From NCBI GenBank assembly GCA_002402965.1, contig DHGW01000005.1:1-14902 (forward strand): a stretch of 14,902 nt of DNA. Direction: 5' to 3'. A program made the position numbers and the translations under genes. Below the pieces are notes generated by a model, which was not told the DNA's origin, made no database searches, and worked only from the letters and a program-made list of their open reading frames with translations. Position 1 is the stretch's first letter. Each line of letters begins with the position of its first letter. Source of the stretch: Bacteroidales bacterium UBA4788 (GTDB lineage Bacteria > Bacteroidota > Bacteroidia > Bacteroidales > VadinHA17). This document shows, piece after piece, positions 1 through 5,365 of the stretch.

Positions 1-364
1 CCTCTTTTTCCTTTTCCAGTTCGGCAGGAGGGAAGGTGGAGGAGAAGAGCAGGTCTGCCATCAGCTCCACCGCACGCGGGTAGTGTTCCTTCAGGAAGGA
101 GGCGTGGATGGCTGTCTCCTCCTTGGTTGTATAGGCGTTCAGTTCTCCTCCCACGTCTTCGAGGCGGCTGAGGATATGGTATGACTTCCGGTGGGTGGTA
201 CCCTTGAAGAGCATATGTTCGATGAAGTGGGCGACGCCGTGTTCTTCGGGAAGCTCGTCGCGTGAGCCGGCGTTGATAATAATGCCGCAGTGAGCCACTG
301 CGCTTGTCGTCGTAAGGTGTACCAGCCTGATGCCGTTGGGAAGGGTATGTAATGTCAGCTCCAT
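1..364 (-). CDS. M16-family zinc metallopeptidase, N-terminal part (runs off window)
   Basis: The reading frame opens at an ATG at 362-364 and stays open to the window edge, giving about 121 residues. It begins MELTLHTLPNGIRLVH, the usual first strand of M16 (pitrilysin/insulinase-like) peptidases. The inverted zinc motif HxxEH is present as HFIEH at residues 46-50, followed by MLFKGT, which is strongly conserved in the family. Further on, the segment GGELNAYTTKEETAIHA (about residues 71-87) matches the conserved region after the zinc site. Members of this family cleave peptides, often in the periplasm, and commonly pair an active subunit with an inactive one. No signal peptide is visible at this start, so a cytoplasmic location is possible. 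The C-terminal half, with the third zinc ligand, lies outside the window. The gene diverges from tRNA-Phe and has a TAnnTTTG box 19 bases upstream of its start. Confidence 0.93.
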   Translation of the reverse strand, partial: MELTLHTLPNGIRLVHLTTTSAVAHCGIIINAGSRDELPEEHGVAHFIEHMLFKGTTHRKSYHILSRLEDVGGELNAYTTKEETAIHASFLKEHYPRAVELMADLLFSSTFPPAELEKEKE

Positions 365-382
365 CGTTTTTCAAAGAGTGGA

Positions 383-390
383 CAAAGATA
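383..390 (-). promoter_or_regulatory. -7 box (TATCTTTG) of the M16 peptidase gene
   Basis: On the minus strand the bases read TATCTTTG, a full match to the Bacteroidota -7 consensus TAnnTTTG. The box lies 18 bases before the start codon of the M16 gene, implying a short leader. No convincing -33 TTG is seen at the usual spacing, so only the -7 element supports this call. Confidence 0.45.
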
Positions 391-438
391 ACAATGAAAT
401 CAGCTGTTTGGCGCTTTCAACAAAGTGAAAGGAAGGTA

Positions 439-469
439 TTGCGTGAAAAATAAAAAGGCAGTATATTTG
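439..469 (+). promoter_or_regulatory. Bacteroidota-type promoter of tRNA-Phe
   Basis: A -33 TTG at 439-441 and a -7 TATATTTG at 462-469 are separated by 20 bases, which fits the sigma-ABfr consensus used in Bacteroidota. Transcription would start roughly 5 to 8 bases after the -7 box, only a few bases before the mature tRNA 5' end at 481. The perfect -7 box, the spacing and the position together make this the best promoter in the window. Confidence 0.7.
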
Positions 470-480
470 CCGACCGAAAT

Positions 481-553
<73 letters not shown>

Positions 554-567
554 CGTCTTAAAACCGC

Positions 568-600
568 AAATCCCGCATGATCAATGATCTGCGGGATTTT
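568..600 (+). terminator. Probable intrinsic terminator after tRNA-Phe
   Basis: AAATCCCGCA (568-577) pairs perfectly with TGCGGGATTT (590-599), a 10-bp stem with a 12-base loop. A T-rich end (TTTTGTGT) follows. The hairpin begins 14 bases after the tRNA 3' end, fitting a terminator for a single-tRNA transcript. Confidence 0.7.
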
Positions 601-698
601 GTGTATCGGAGGGTGACGGAATTGTTGACGAATTAAATATGGCGCATTTCCTCTACCATGTCACGTGATTCCGAGATGAACTTACACCCGACTAAATT

Positions 699-745
699 CC
701 TGTTGAAATATGTAAAAATCAAAGACTTTCACACATTTCAACAGG
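699..745. repeat. Long imperfect inverted repeat between tRNA-Phe and the beta-helix gene
   Basis: The arms CCTGTTGAAATATGT (699-713) and ACACATTTCAACAGG (731-745) are inverted copies with one mismatch, and one more T-A pair extends them outward to 698/746. The spacer is 17 bases. Neither strand has a T run directly after the stem, so it is not an obvious intrinsic terminator. It lies in the 253-base gap between the tRNA and the end of the broken lipoprotein gene, where no convincing gene is seen. Possible roles are a 3' mRNA structure for the minus-strand gene or a recombination or operator site. Confidence 0.6.
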
Positions 746-806
746 ACATAAATATCAAAAGAAAACATCCGAATTTAACTGCTGCTACTTAAGGGAAGCT
801 TTCTAA

Positions 807-1298
807 TCAGTGCATATTTTTCAATAGAATAAAATTGTCTTTGATTGTTTGCCCGAGAGAACCATCAAAAGTTTTAACATTCATGCCTGTGATAACATTA
901 TCTATCCCTTGGTCAATTACATCATCCTTATTGTTGCTGCCTACGACTGTCCAATTTCTGGAAGTTGGGTCTAAAATTATTGAAGCCCTGTTAAAAGCAG
1001 CATTAGAGAAGTTATTCCCAAGAATAAGTCCATTCTCATTATAAATGTCTGGCCAATATGCTTCTGCCCGTATCCCGTAATTGCTGACACCGGCAAAAAT
1101 ATTGTTTCGGATTACGGTATTTTGGGTTTCACGTAAGAAGAGACCACCACCTGCATTGTCAGCGTTGAACTGGTTGCCTTTTATTAAGGCAAGAATGGGA
1201 AGATTAGCCTCCGGATACAATTCAAACTGATGGTCATGAATCCATATACTCATGTAGTAGCCTTTCTTATTGAATATATTTCCCTCAATAAATAGCAA
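807..1298 (-). CDS. C-terminal fragment of a frameshifted right-handed beta-helix lipoprotein
   Basis: This 163-residue frame is the downstream half of the gene whose N-terminal half lies at 1306-1992. The nominal first Met is internal. The same frame stays open upstream to a stop at 1338-1340, and there it encodes QYGPETQVKSPLLFIEGN, which reads naturally on from the other fragment. The sequence has short beta-strand repeats rich in Asn and Gly, such as NTVIRNNIFAGVSNYGIRAE, LILGNNFSNAA and NWTVVGSNN. These are typical coils of parallel beta-helix (pectate-lyase-like) folds, where Asn ladders line the turns. The fold is common in polysaccharide lyases and cell-surface proteins, but no catalytic residues can be assigned, so no substrate is proposed. 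Whether the frameshift is real or a sequencing error cannot be decided here. Confidence 0.75.
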   Translation of the reverse strand: MLFIEGNIFNKKGYYMSIWIHDHQFELYPEANLPILALIKGNQFNADNAGGGLFLRETQNTVIRNNIFAGVSNYGIRAEAYWPDIYNENGLILGNNFSNAAFNRASIILDPTSRNWTVVGSNNKDDVIDQGIDNVITGMNVKTFDGSLGQTIKDNFILLKNMH

Positions 1299-1305
1299 TG
1301 GCGAT

Positions 1306-1992
1306 TTAACCTGAGTTTCCGGTCCATACTGTAATATCTATATTGGAACGCCTCCATGAAGCACTGAAGTCATCCTGGGTGGCCATAAAACCGAAGTAGC
1401 AATTATAGTCGTCGTTATACCAACCTCCAATAAATTCGACATTGTCGACTGATGCTTTTATATAACTGTTTTCGGGATCAGGGTCAAAACCAAAACTGTA
1501 ATCTGCCAAAAGCAGCAGTCCATATAAAGCTACATCGCCGATGCATGGTCCTCCCGAAGGTGTCTGGAGGGTCATGTTATTCACGTATACGTCACCACTG
1601 ACGAATTTGATAAGGTAAGGGAATAGGCCGTTATTCCAAACAGCATCACAGTCAAGTCCCGTATTTGCAGTAATTATCGTTTTCCCTTGCCCTGCTCCTT
1701 TGAATGAACCGAAGAAGTCCTGTACCTCAATAAACCCGAGGTAAAATTCCCCTTCGGGGAGCTGTACACAAGATCCGGGACCTGCTGATTTGGCTTCAAT
1801 AAATGCCTGCATAAGGTTATCGGTGATATCAGTGCCACTGACGGCCTCTACCAAAATTACCTCGCCACAACTGGCTGGAGCACCTTTCAGGCTAAGATCC
1901 GACTGATCGGAAATTGACTGATCAGACTTTGAGCAGGCAATCATCAGGCAAATACCTGCAAGTAAAAACAAGATTCTTTGAACTGTTTTCAT
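1306..1992 (-). CDS. N-terminal fragment of a frameshifted beta-helix lipoprotein
   Basis: The 228-residue frame starts MKTVQRILFLLAGICLMIACS, a signal peptide ending in a lipobox-like IAC with the lipidated Cys at residue 20. This suggests export and membrane anchoring, possibly on the outer membrane. After a short polar linker comes a segment near residues 77-110 with LPEGEFYLG and FKGAGQGKTIITA, the pattern of the first coils of right-handed parallel beta-helix proteins. Several aromatic and Asp residues follow. The frame ends at a TAA at 1306-1308, in the middle of the helix, while the next frame carries on into the 807-1298 fragment. Together they would make a protein of about 395 residues. 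No partner genes are visible and no specific enzyme activity can be claimed. Confidence 0.8.
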   Translation of the reverse strand: MKTVQRILFLLAGICLMIACSKSDQSISDQSDLSLKGAPASCGEVILVEAVSGTDITDNLMQAFIEAKSAGPGSCVQLPEGEFYLGFIEVQDFFGSFKGAGQGKTIITANTGLDCDAVWNNGLFPYLIKFVSGDVYVNNMTLQTPSGGPCIGDVALYGLLLLADYSFGFDPDPENSYIKASVDNVEFIGGWYNDDYNCYFGFMATQDDFSASWRRSNIDITVWTGNSG

Positions 1993-2430
1993 GACTGAAT
2001 GGTTTTAGTTAATACTGGGTCTTTGAACAAAGTTCGACCTATGTTTTTTGCCTGACTTTTCTCTGCGTCCCAAAGATTGTTCTCAGCGTGCCAAAATCAA
2101 TAATTTTTTATGAAACAGTGGAACTACCCATCGCGAATCACCGGGGAACAAATGCCCTGATTTGTCAGCAGTCTCCACTGGTATAGATGTTCTACAATAT
2201 GCACATTCACTTTATCCCGGTCCCCTGGTGCCGGAAGGCGAAGCCATGACCACATCCGGCCGGTTGTCGGATTCTTTAATCATATGCTTATATATCAATT
2301 GATTAATTCCGCCACAAGATGGGCAATCCTGTCCGGTGACAAGTGGTCATGGATACGGCTTATCGACTTATTTTCTTTATTGTCGCGTCAGTTATTGTGC
2401 GGAAATGCGAGGCAAATAATACATAAAAAT
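1993..2430. other. Non-coding or decayed stretch between the lipoprotein and HEAT-like genes
   Basis: No convincing gene is seen in these 438 bases. The only frames are short ones without family features. A 43-codon minus-strand frame at 2124-2255, ending ...TNQGICSPVIRDG, has plausible amino-acid composition but no recognisable domain. It could be a gene remnant. The first part, just upstream of the lipoprotein start at 1992, should carry that gene's promoter. Only a weak -7-like AATCTTTG near 2080-2087 (minus strand) was found. Confidence 0.5.
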
Positions 2431-2823
2431 CTACTTATTGAGTCCTGGATGCAGCGGCCACCACTTACTCTCTATAGCACGAATTGCTTTATCAATTCCG
2501 TATTGACACAGAACTGAATCATGACTTCCACGACAGGTTTTGCCATCTGGGTTAGAATTATATAACTCTTTAAGTATTGGCAAAGCCTTCTGTGACTGTA
2601 TCTGGCCTAAAGTCCAAATTGCAACGTCAGTCCTGTCTCGTGCAGAATTAGTGGTATCCGCCAGATATGCGATCAGGGCATCCTCTGCAGTACCATGGTA
2701 CTTCTCCTGAGCGATACTGATACGTTCCTTAATCCCATGATTAATCGAGAGCATAACTATGGCAACCGTGCAGATAAAAATGAATACAAGGCTGGCACCG
2801 ATGATAATGATAATCCGTTTCAT
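2431..2823 (-). CDS. Small membrane-anchored protein with a HEAT-like repeat
   Basis: The 130-residue product starts MKRIIIIIGASLVFIFIC, with one hydrophobic segment at about residues 4-26 and no lipobox, so it is likely an N-terminal anchor. The rest should face the periplasm. Residues about 45-90 contain paired amphipathic helices (EDALIAYLAD, RTDVAIWTLGQI, ALPILKELYN) that resemble a HEAT or HEAT-like repeat unit, usually a protein-binding scaffold. Two Cys residues flank CRGSHDSVLC and could form a disulfide. An AGGAAG motif lies 4 bases before the ATG, a good ribosome binding site that supports this start. A TATTTTTG -7 box lies farther upstream. The gene stands alone and its role is unknown. 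Confidence 0.75.
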   Translation of the reverse strand: MKRIIIIIGASLVFIFICTVAIVMLSINHGIKERISIAQEKYHGTAEDALIAYLADTTNSARDRTDVAIWTLGQIQSQKALPILKELYNSNPDGKTCRGSHDSVLCQYGIDKAIRAIESKWWPLHPGLNK

Positions 2824-2870
2824 GTCTTCCTGTTTTATTTGTGCCCGGAGGTAAGTGGCTATTTGTACTC

Positions 2871-2878
2871 CAAAAATA
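2871..2878 (-). promoter_or_regulatory. -7 box (TATTTTTG) of the HEAT-like gene
   Basis: The minus strand reads TATTTTTG, a full match to TAnnTTTG, 47 bases before the start codon at 2823. It implies a leader of about 40 bases that contains the AGGAAG ribosome binding site. No clear -33 TTG is present, so this rests on the -7 match and position. Confidence 0.4.
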
Positions 2879-3120
2879 ATAAAAGCCTAAAGAGACTATT
2901 CCGAATGCTGAGGTTAAGTTGATACAATAATTACCCGGTCTTTGTACATCGAGCAGCATAGCAGCGAATATAATGGGAGGCAACAAACGTTAACCCGGGT
3001 CAGTTCTGGTCACAAATACAAAAGCCGGGCAGATTGACTGCCAGTGGTCAGTGCCTTGGGCTTCTGCAGTTTAGCCTGAGGTCGGGGTGTAATTTTATGA
3101 CGTAATATTAAAAGAGGACA

Positions 3121-3140
3121 AGGTTAATATAGGTTAATTA
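3121..3140. promoter_or_regulatory. Tandem AGGTTAAT repeat, possible operator of the oxidoreductase gene
   Basis: The bases AGGTTAATAT and AGGTTAATTA stand in tandem with a 10-base period, about one helical turn. A third partial copy, AGGTTACC, starts at 3170 and runs into the -7 box. Same-face direct repeats upstream of a promoter often bind a regulator, but no specific regulator can be named. Confidence 0.35.
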
Positions 3141-3155
3141 TCATAATCCTGGCCC

Positions 3156-3181
3156 TTGCCTCGTGCAATAGGTTACCTTTG
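3156..3181 (+). promoter_or_regulatory. Probable promoter of the FMN oxidoreductase gene
   Basis: TACCTTTG at 3174-3181 fits the TAnnTTTG -7 consensus exactly. The nearest TTG at 3156-3158 is 15 bases away, shorter than the usual spacing, so the -33 element is doubtful. The expected leader is about 22 bases and contains the AAAAGGGG ribosome binding site. Confidence 0.5.
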
Positions 3182-3210
3182 GCCTCAATAATAATAAAAG
3201 GGGAAAACAG

Positions 3211-4287
3211 ATGAATGAATTAAGAATTGGGAATCTGACAGTTGCGGTTCCGATTATTCAGGGAGGCATGGGGGTAGGCATTTCACTGTCGGGGCTTGCA
3301 GCAGCCGTTGCAAATGAAGGAGGGGTTGGTGTTATTTCAAGTGCAGGCCTGGGACTCTTATATAAAAACTTTTCGGGAAACTTGTTTGAGGCCAGCATTC
3401 ACGGACTTAAAGAAGAGATACGCAAAGCAAGGGAAAAGACCAAAGGCGTTATAGGGGTGAATGTTATGGTGGCCATGACAAATTTCGTGGATATGATCAA
3501 GACCTCCATAGCTGAAAAGGTCGATATCATTATTGCAGGAGCCGGATTACCGCTTGACCTGCCTTCCTTCTTAAAAAAGGACAGCGTTACCAAGCTGATA
3601 CCTATTGTATCATCAGCCAGGGCAGCCAGGATAATCTGCGGAAAGTGGAAGGCAAACTATGATTACCTTCCCGATGCTGTTATTGTTGAAGGCCCAAAGG
3701 CAGGCGGTCACCTGGGTTTCAGGGAGGAACAGATTGGGGATAACAATTATGCCCTTGAAAAGCTTGTCCCGGAAATAGTTGATGAGCTGAAGACATTTGA
3801 AGAAAAATACAATAAACCGATACCGCTTATTGCAGCGGGGGGTATTTATACAGGAGAGGATATCAATAATATAATGAAGCTGGGAGTATCCGGGGTACAG
3901 ATGGGAACACGGTTTGTAACCACCGACGAATGTGATGCCTCGCCAGGCTTCAAGCAAGCATACATCGATGCTGCCGAAAAGGATATTGAAATCATCAGGA
4001 GTCCTGTCGGCATGCCTGGAAGAGCAATTTTTTCGGGGTTCATACAAAAAGTCAGGGAAGGGAAAAAACAACCACAGAAATGTCCATTCAAATGCATCAG
4101 AACCTGTGACATTTCCAAAAGTCCTTACTGCATTATGATCGCGCTCGTAAATGCACTTAAGGGAAATTTCGAGAATGGTTTTGCTTTTGCCGGGACAAAT
4201 GCATTCAGGGCAACCCAAATATCATCAGTTAAAGAACTCTTTCAAACTTTGATGAAAGAATATAAGGAAAGCAAGCTGGCTGTTTGA
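3211..4287 (+). CDS. FMN-dependent 2-nitropropane dioxygenase/FabK-like oxidoreductase
   Basis: The 358-residue product fits the TIM-barrel nitronate monooxygenase/FabK family in full length. Motifs in order: PIIQGGMGVG (14-23, flavin site), GVNVMVA (82-88), AGAGLP (109-114), VEGPKAGGHLGF (159-170) with H167 at the position of the catalytic His, PLIAAGGIYTGEDI (205-218) and GVQMGTRF (228-235), which bind the FMN phosphate, and SPVGMPGRAI (264-273). Family members oxidise alkyl nitronates or reduce enoyl-ACP with NAD(P)H, and the sequence alone does not separate these. A C-terminal cluster Cys291, Cys295, Cys299 and Cys307 (CPFKCIRTC then YC) could bind metal or an Fe-S centre, or be structural. 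AAAAGGGG lies 7 bases before the ATG. An acyl-activating enzyme two genes downstream makes a lipid role possible but unproven. Confidence 0.9.
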   Translation: MNELRIGNLTVAVPIIQGGMGVGISLSGLAAAVANEGGVGVISSAGLGLLYKNFSGNLFEASIHGLKEEIRKAREKTKGVIGVNVMVAMTNFVDMIKTSIAEKVDIIIAGAGLPLDLPSFLKKDSVTKLIPIVSSARAARIICGKWKANYDYLPDAVIVEGPKAGGHLGFREEQIGDNNYALEKLVPEIVDELKTFEEKYNKPIPLIAAGGIYTGEDINNIMKLGVSGVQMGTRFVTTDECDASPGFKQAYIDAAEKDIEIIRSPVGMPGRAIFSGFIQKVREGKKQPQKCPFKCIRTCDISKSPYCIMIALVNALKGNFENGFAFAGTNAFRATQISSVKELFQTLMKEYKESKLAV

Positions 4288-4397
4288 TGCTGTTTCTTTG
4301 ATAATCAATACATCTGCAACTGGTTTGCGGGGGATTCAACAGATCCGTTCTATATTTCTTCTGACCGGGTAAAATTTTTTCGATCTGCTATACGTTA

Positions 4398-4423
4398 ATT
4401 ATTAAAAGCTCACTTTTAATAAT
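4398..4423. promoter_or_regulatory. Perfect 11-bp hairpin/dyad just before the ribosome binding site
   Basis: ATTATTAAAAG (4398-4408) and CTTTTAATAAT (4413-4423) are exact inverted copies around the 4-base loop CTCA. The hairpin ends 4 bases before the AAAGGGG ribosome binding site of the next gene. It could be an operator bound by a dimeric regulator or an mRNA structure affecting translation or stability. Confidence 0.6.
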
Positions 4424-4439
4424 CAGAAAGGGGATAAGA

Positions 4440-5045
4440 ATGAATCATTTAAGCTTTAAACACTTACTGGCATCTGTTGTAATCTCTTTTACAGTCGTTC
4501 AAGCCTTCGGACAAACGTCAATGCCAGAGGAGCTTACCAAAAGCCCAATCCGGGAACAGATTGATTATATAGAGAAAAAAACGAGGATATACGATAACTT
4601 CCGGGCAATAAGGGAAGACATGTTCCGGAAGGTCAACAACAATATTCTGGATACCCTGTCTGCTGAAAAGGGCAGGGTCACTGAACTGACAAAACTTACG
4701 GCCTCCCTTAATGTCAAAAACGATTCGCTGGATGTTTTACTTGAGTCTGTCAGAAACGATCTTGCAGTAGTTACATCAAGCAAGAATAAGATAGAGGTCC
4801 TCGGACTGGAGGTGAACAAAAAAGCGTACAACGGCATAATGTGGACATTGATCGGAGGACTGCTGTTCATCATGGCATTGGGATTTCTCATCTTCAGAAG
4901 AAACCTTGTCGTACTCAACAGAACCGAGAAAGATCTGAAAGAGTTAAAAGATGAATTTGCAGCATACAAACAGTTTTCAAGGCAGGCTCGCGAAAAACTG
5001 GAGATGGATAATTTCCGTGCGCTCCAGAAACTGAAGGGGAAGTAA
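4440..5045 (+). CDS. Signal peptide, coiled coil and one membrane segment; unknown function
   Basis: The 201-residue product has a signal peptide (residues 1 to about 25, cleavage near QAFGQ). It then has a periplasmic helical region with coiled-coil character (about 40-125, including RVTELTKLTASLNVKNDSLDV), one transmembrane segment (about 132-152, GIMWTLIGGLLFIMALGFLIF without its charged ends) and a charged cytoplasmic helical tail (about 160-201). This layout matches a Bacteroidota family that, from memory, is often misnamed tRNA (guanine-N1)-methyltransferase. Nothing here supports methyltransferase activity, because no SAM-binding motif is present. The start is set by AAAGGGG 6 bases upstream. 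The gene follows the oxidoreductase by 152 bases and could be co-transcribed, though the dyad between them may give it separate control. It is probably a structural or scaffold protein of the inner membrane. Confidence 0.8.
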   Translation: MNHLSFKHLLASVVISFTVVQAFGQTSMPEELTKSPIREQIDYIEKKTRIYDNFRAIREDMFRKVNNNILDTLSAEKGRVTELTKLTASLNVKNDSLDVLLESVRNDLAVVTSSKNKIEVLGLEVNKKAYNGIMWTLIGGLLFIMALGFLIFRRNLVVLNRTEKDLKELKDEFAAYKQFSRQAREKLEMDNFRALQKLKGK

Positions 5046-5060
5046 TTATTCAATATGCAG

Positions 5061-5080
5061 CTTCGCCACATTTGGTGAAG
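5061..5080 (+). terminator. Possible weak terminator hairpin after the coiled-coil gene
   Basis: CTTCGCCA (5061-5068) pairs with TGGTGAAG (5073-5080) around a 4-base loop, with one G-T pair. It starts 15 bases after the stop codon. No T run follows, so it may stabilise the mRNA end rather than terminate transcription. Confidence 0.35.
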
Positions 5081-5259
5081 AGCTGGTGATGTTGTTGAGG
5101 CTTGATCCGACAGCAGGAATACCCCGGCGGGAATCATCGTCGTAACCTGTTATACAATCAGGTTTAAATTTCGAACGAAAAAATAAGTACAGTCTTAATG
5201 GGATGGTTTAGGCCTTCTAAAAACCATTGAAACAATGCTCTACGGTCATATGATATTTG

Positions 5260-5285
5260 CAATAAATTTCGACTGAAATTTATTG
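5260..5285. promoter_or_regulatory. Perfect 11-bp dyad upstream of the acyl-synthetase promoter
   Basis: CAATAAATTTC (5260-5270) and GAAATTTATTG (5275-5285) are exact inverted copies around GACT. The dyad ends 6 bases before the likely -33 region, a usual place for an activator or repressor site. FadR/TetR-like regulators of fatty-acid genes bind such sites, but naming one here would be a guess. Confidence 0.55.
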
Positions 5286-5291
5286 AGCATA

Positions 5292-5320
5292 TTGTTTTGT
5301 AACATTTTTGTATATCTTCG
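5292..5320 (+). promoter_or_regulatory. Possible promoter of the acyl-synthetase gene
   Basis: TATCTTCG at 5313-5320 matches the TAnnTTTG -7 consensus at all but one position. A TTG at 5292-5294 stands 18 bases before it. The expected leader is about 40 bases and has no clear Shine-Dalgarno site, which is normal for Bacteroidota. Confidence 0.4.
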
Positions 5321-5365
5321 ACCCTGTTTGAAACGGATAATGTAAACTCAACCAGCATCGCAACA

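Larger units (their letters stand above)
2824..3210. other. Intergenic region holding divergent promoters
   Basis: These 387 bases separate the HEAT-like gene (minus) from the oxidoreductase gene (plus). The edges hold one probable -7 box for each gene. The middle contains no frame with recognisable features. A minus-strand frame covering 2741-2986 has a hydrophobic start but overlaps the HEAT-like gene in another phase and is not believed. An AGGTTAAT direct repeat lies at 3121-3138. Confidence 0.55.
5046..5365. other. Intergenic region before the acyl-activating enzyme gene
   Basis: No convincing gene is seen in these 320 bases. They hold a small hairpin 15 bases after the upstream stop, a perfect 11-bp dyad and a -7-like box. 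A minus-strand frame at 5164-5358 has no family features and crosses the dyad and promoter, so it is not called. Confidence 0.6.

Noticed and set aside
658..786. Plus-strand frame of about 42 codons after tRNA-Phe, first thought to be an integrase start
   Set aside because: It has no integrase motif and spans the long inverted repeat; a short frame of this size is expected by chance.
2124..2255. Minus-strand frame of 43 codons with plausible amino-acid composition
   Set aside because: Too short, no recognisable domain, no ribosome binding site; may be a remnant but cannot be supported as a gene.
2741..2986. Minus-strand frame of 81 codons with a hydrophobic N-terminus
   Set aside because: Most of it overlaps the HEAT-like gene and its ribosome site in another phase, it crosses a likely promoter, and its C-terminal half (TDYHYHRCQPCIHFYLHGC) has the composition of a shadow frame.
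3613..4218. 201-codon minus-strand frame inside the oxidoreductase gene
   Set aside because: The plus strand encodes an enzyme with all family motifs; this frame is antisense and has an unnatural composition.
4565..5137. 190-codon minus-strand frame opposite the coiled-coil gene
   Set aside because: The plus-strand gene has a signal peptide, a membrane segment and a ribosome site; the opposite frame is Ser-rich, a common artefact of antisense reading.
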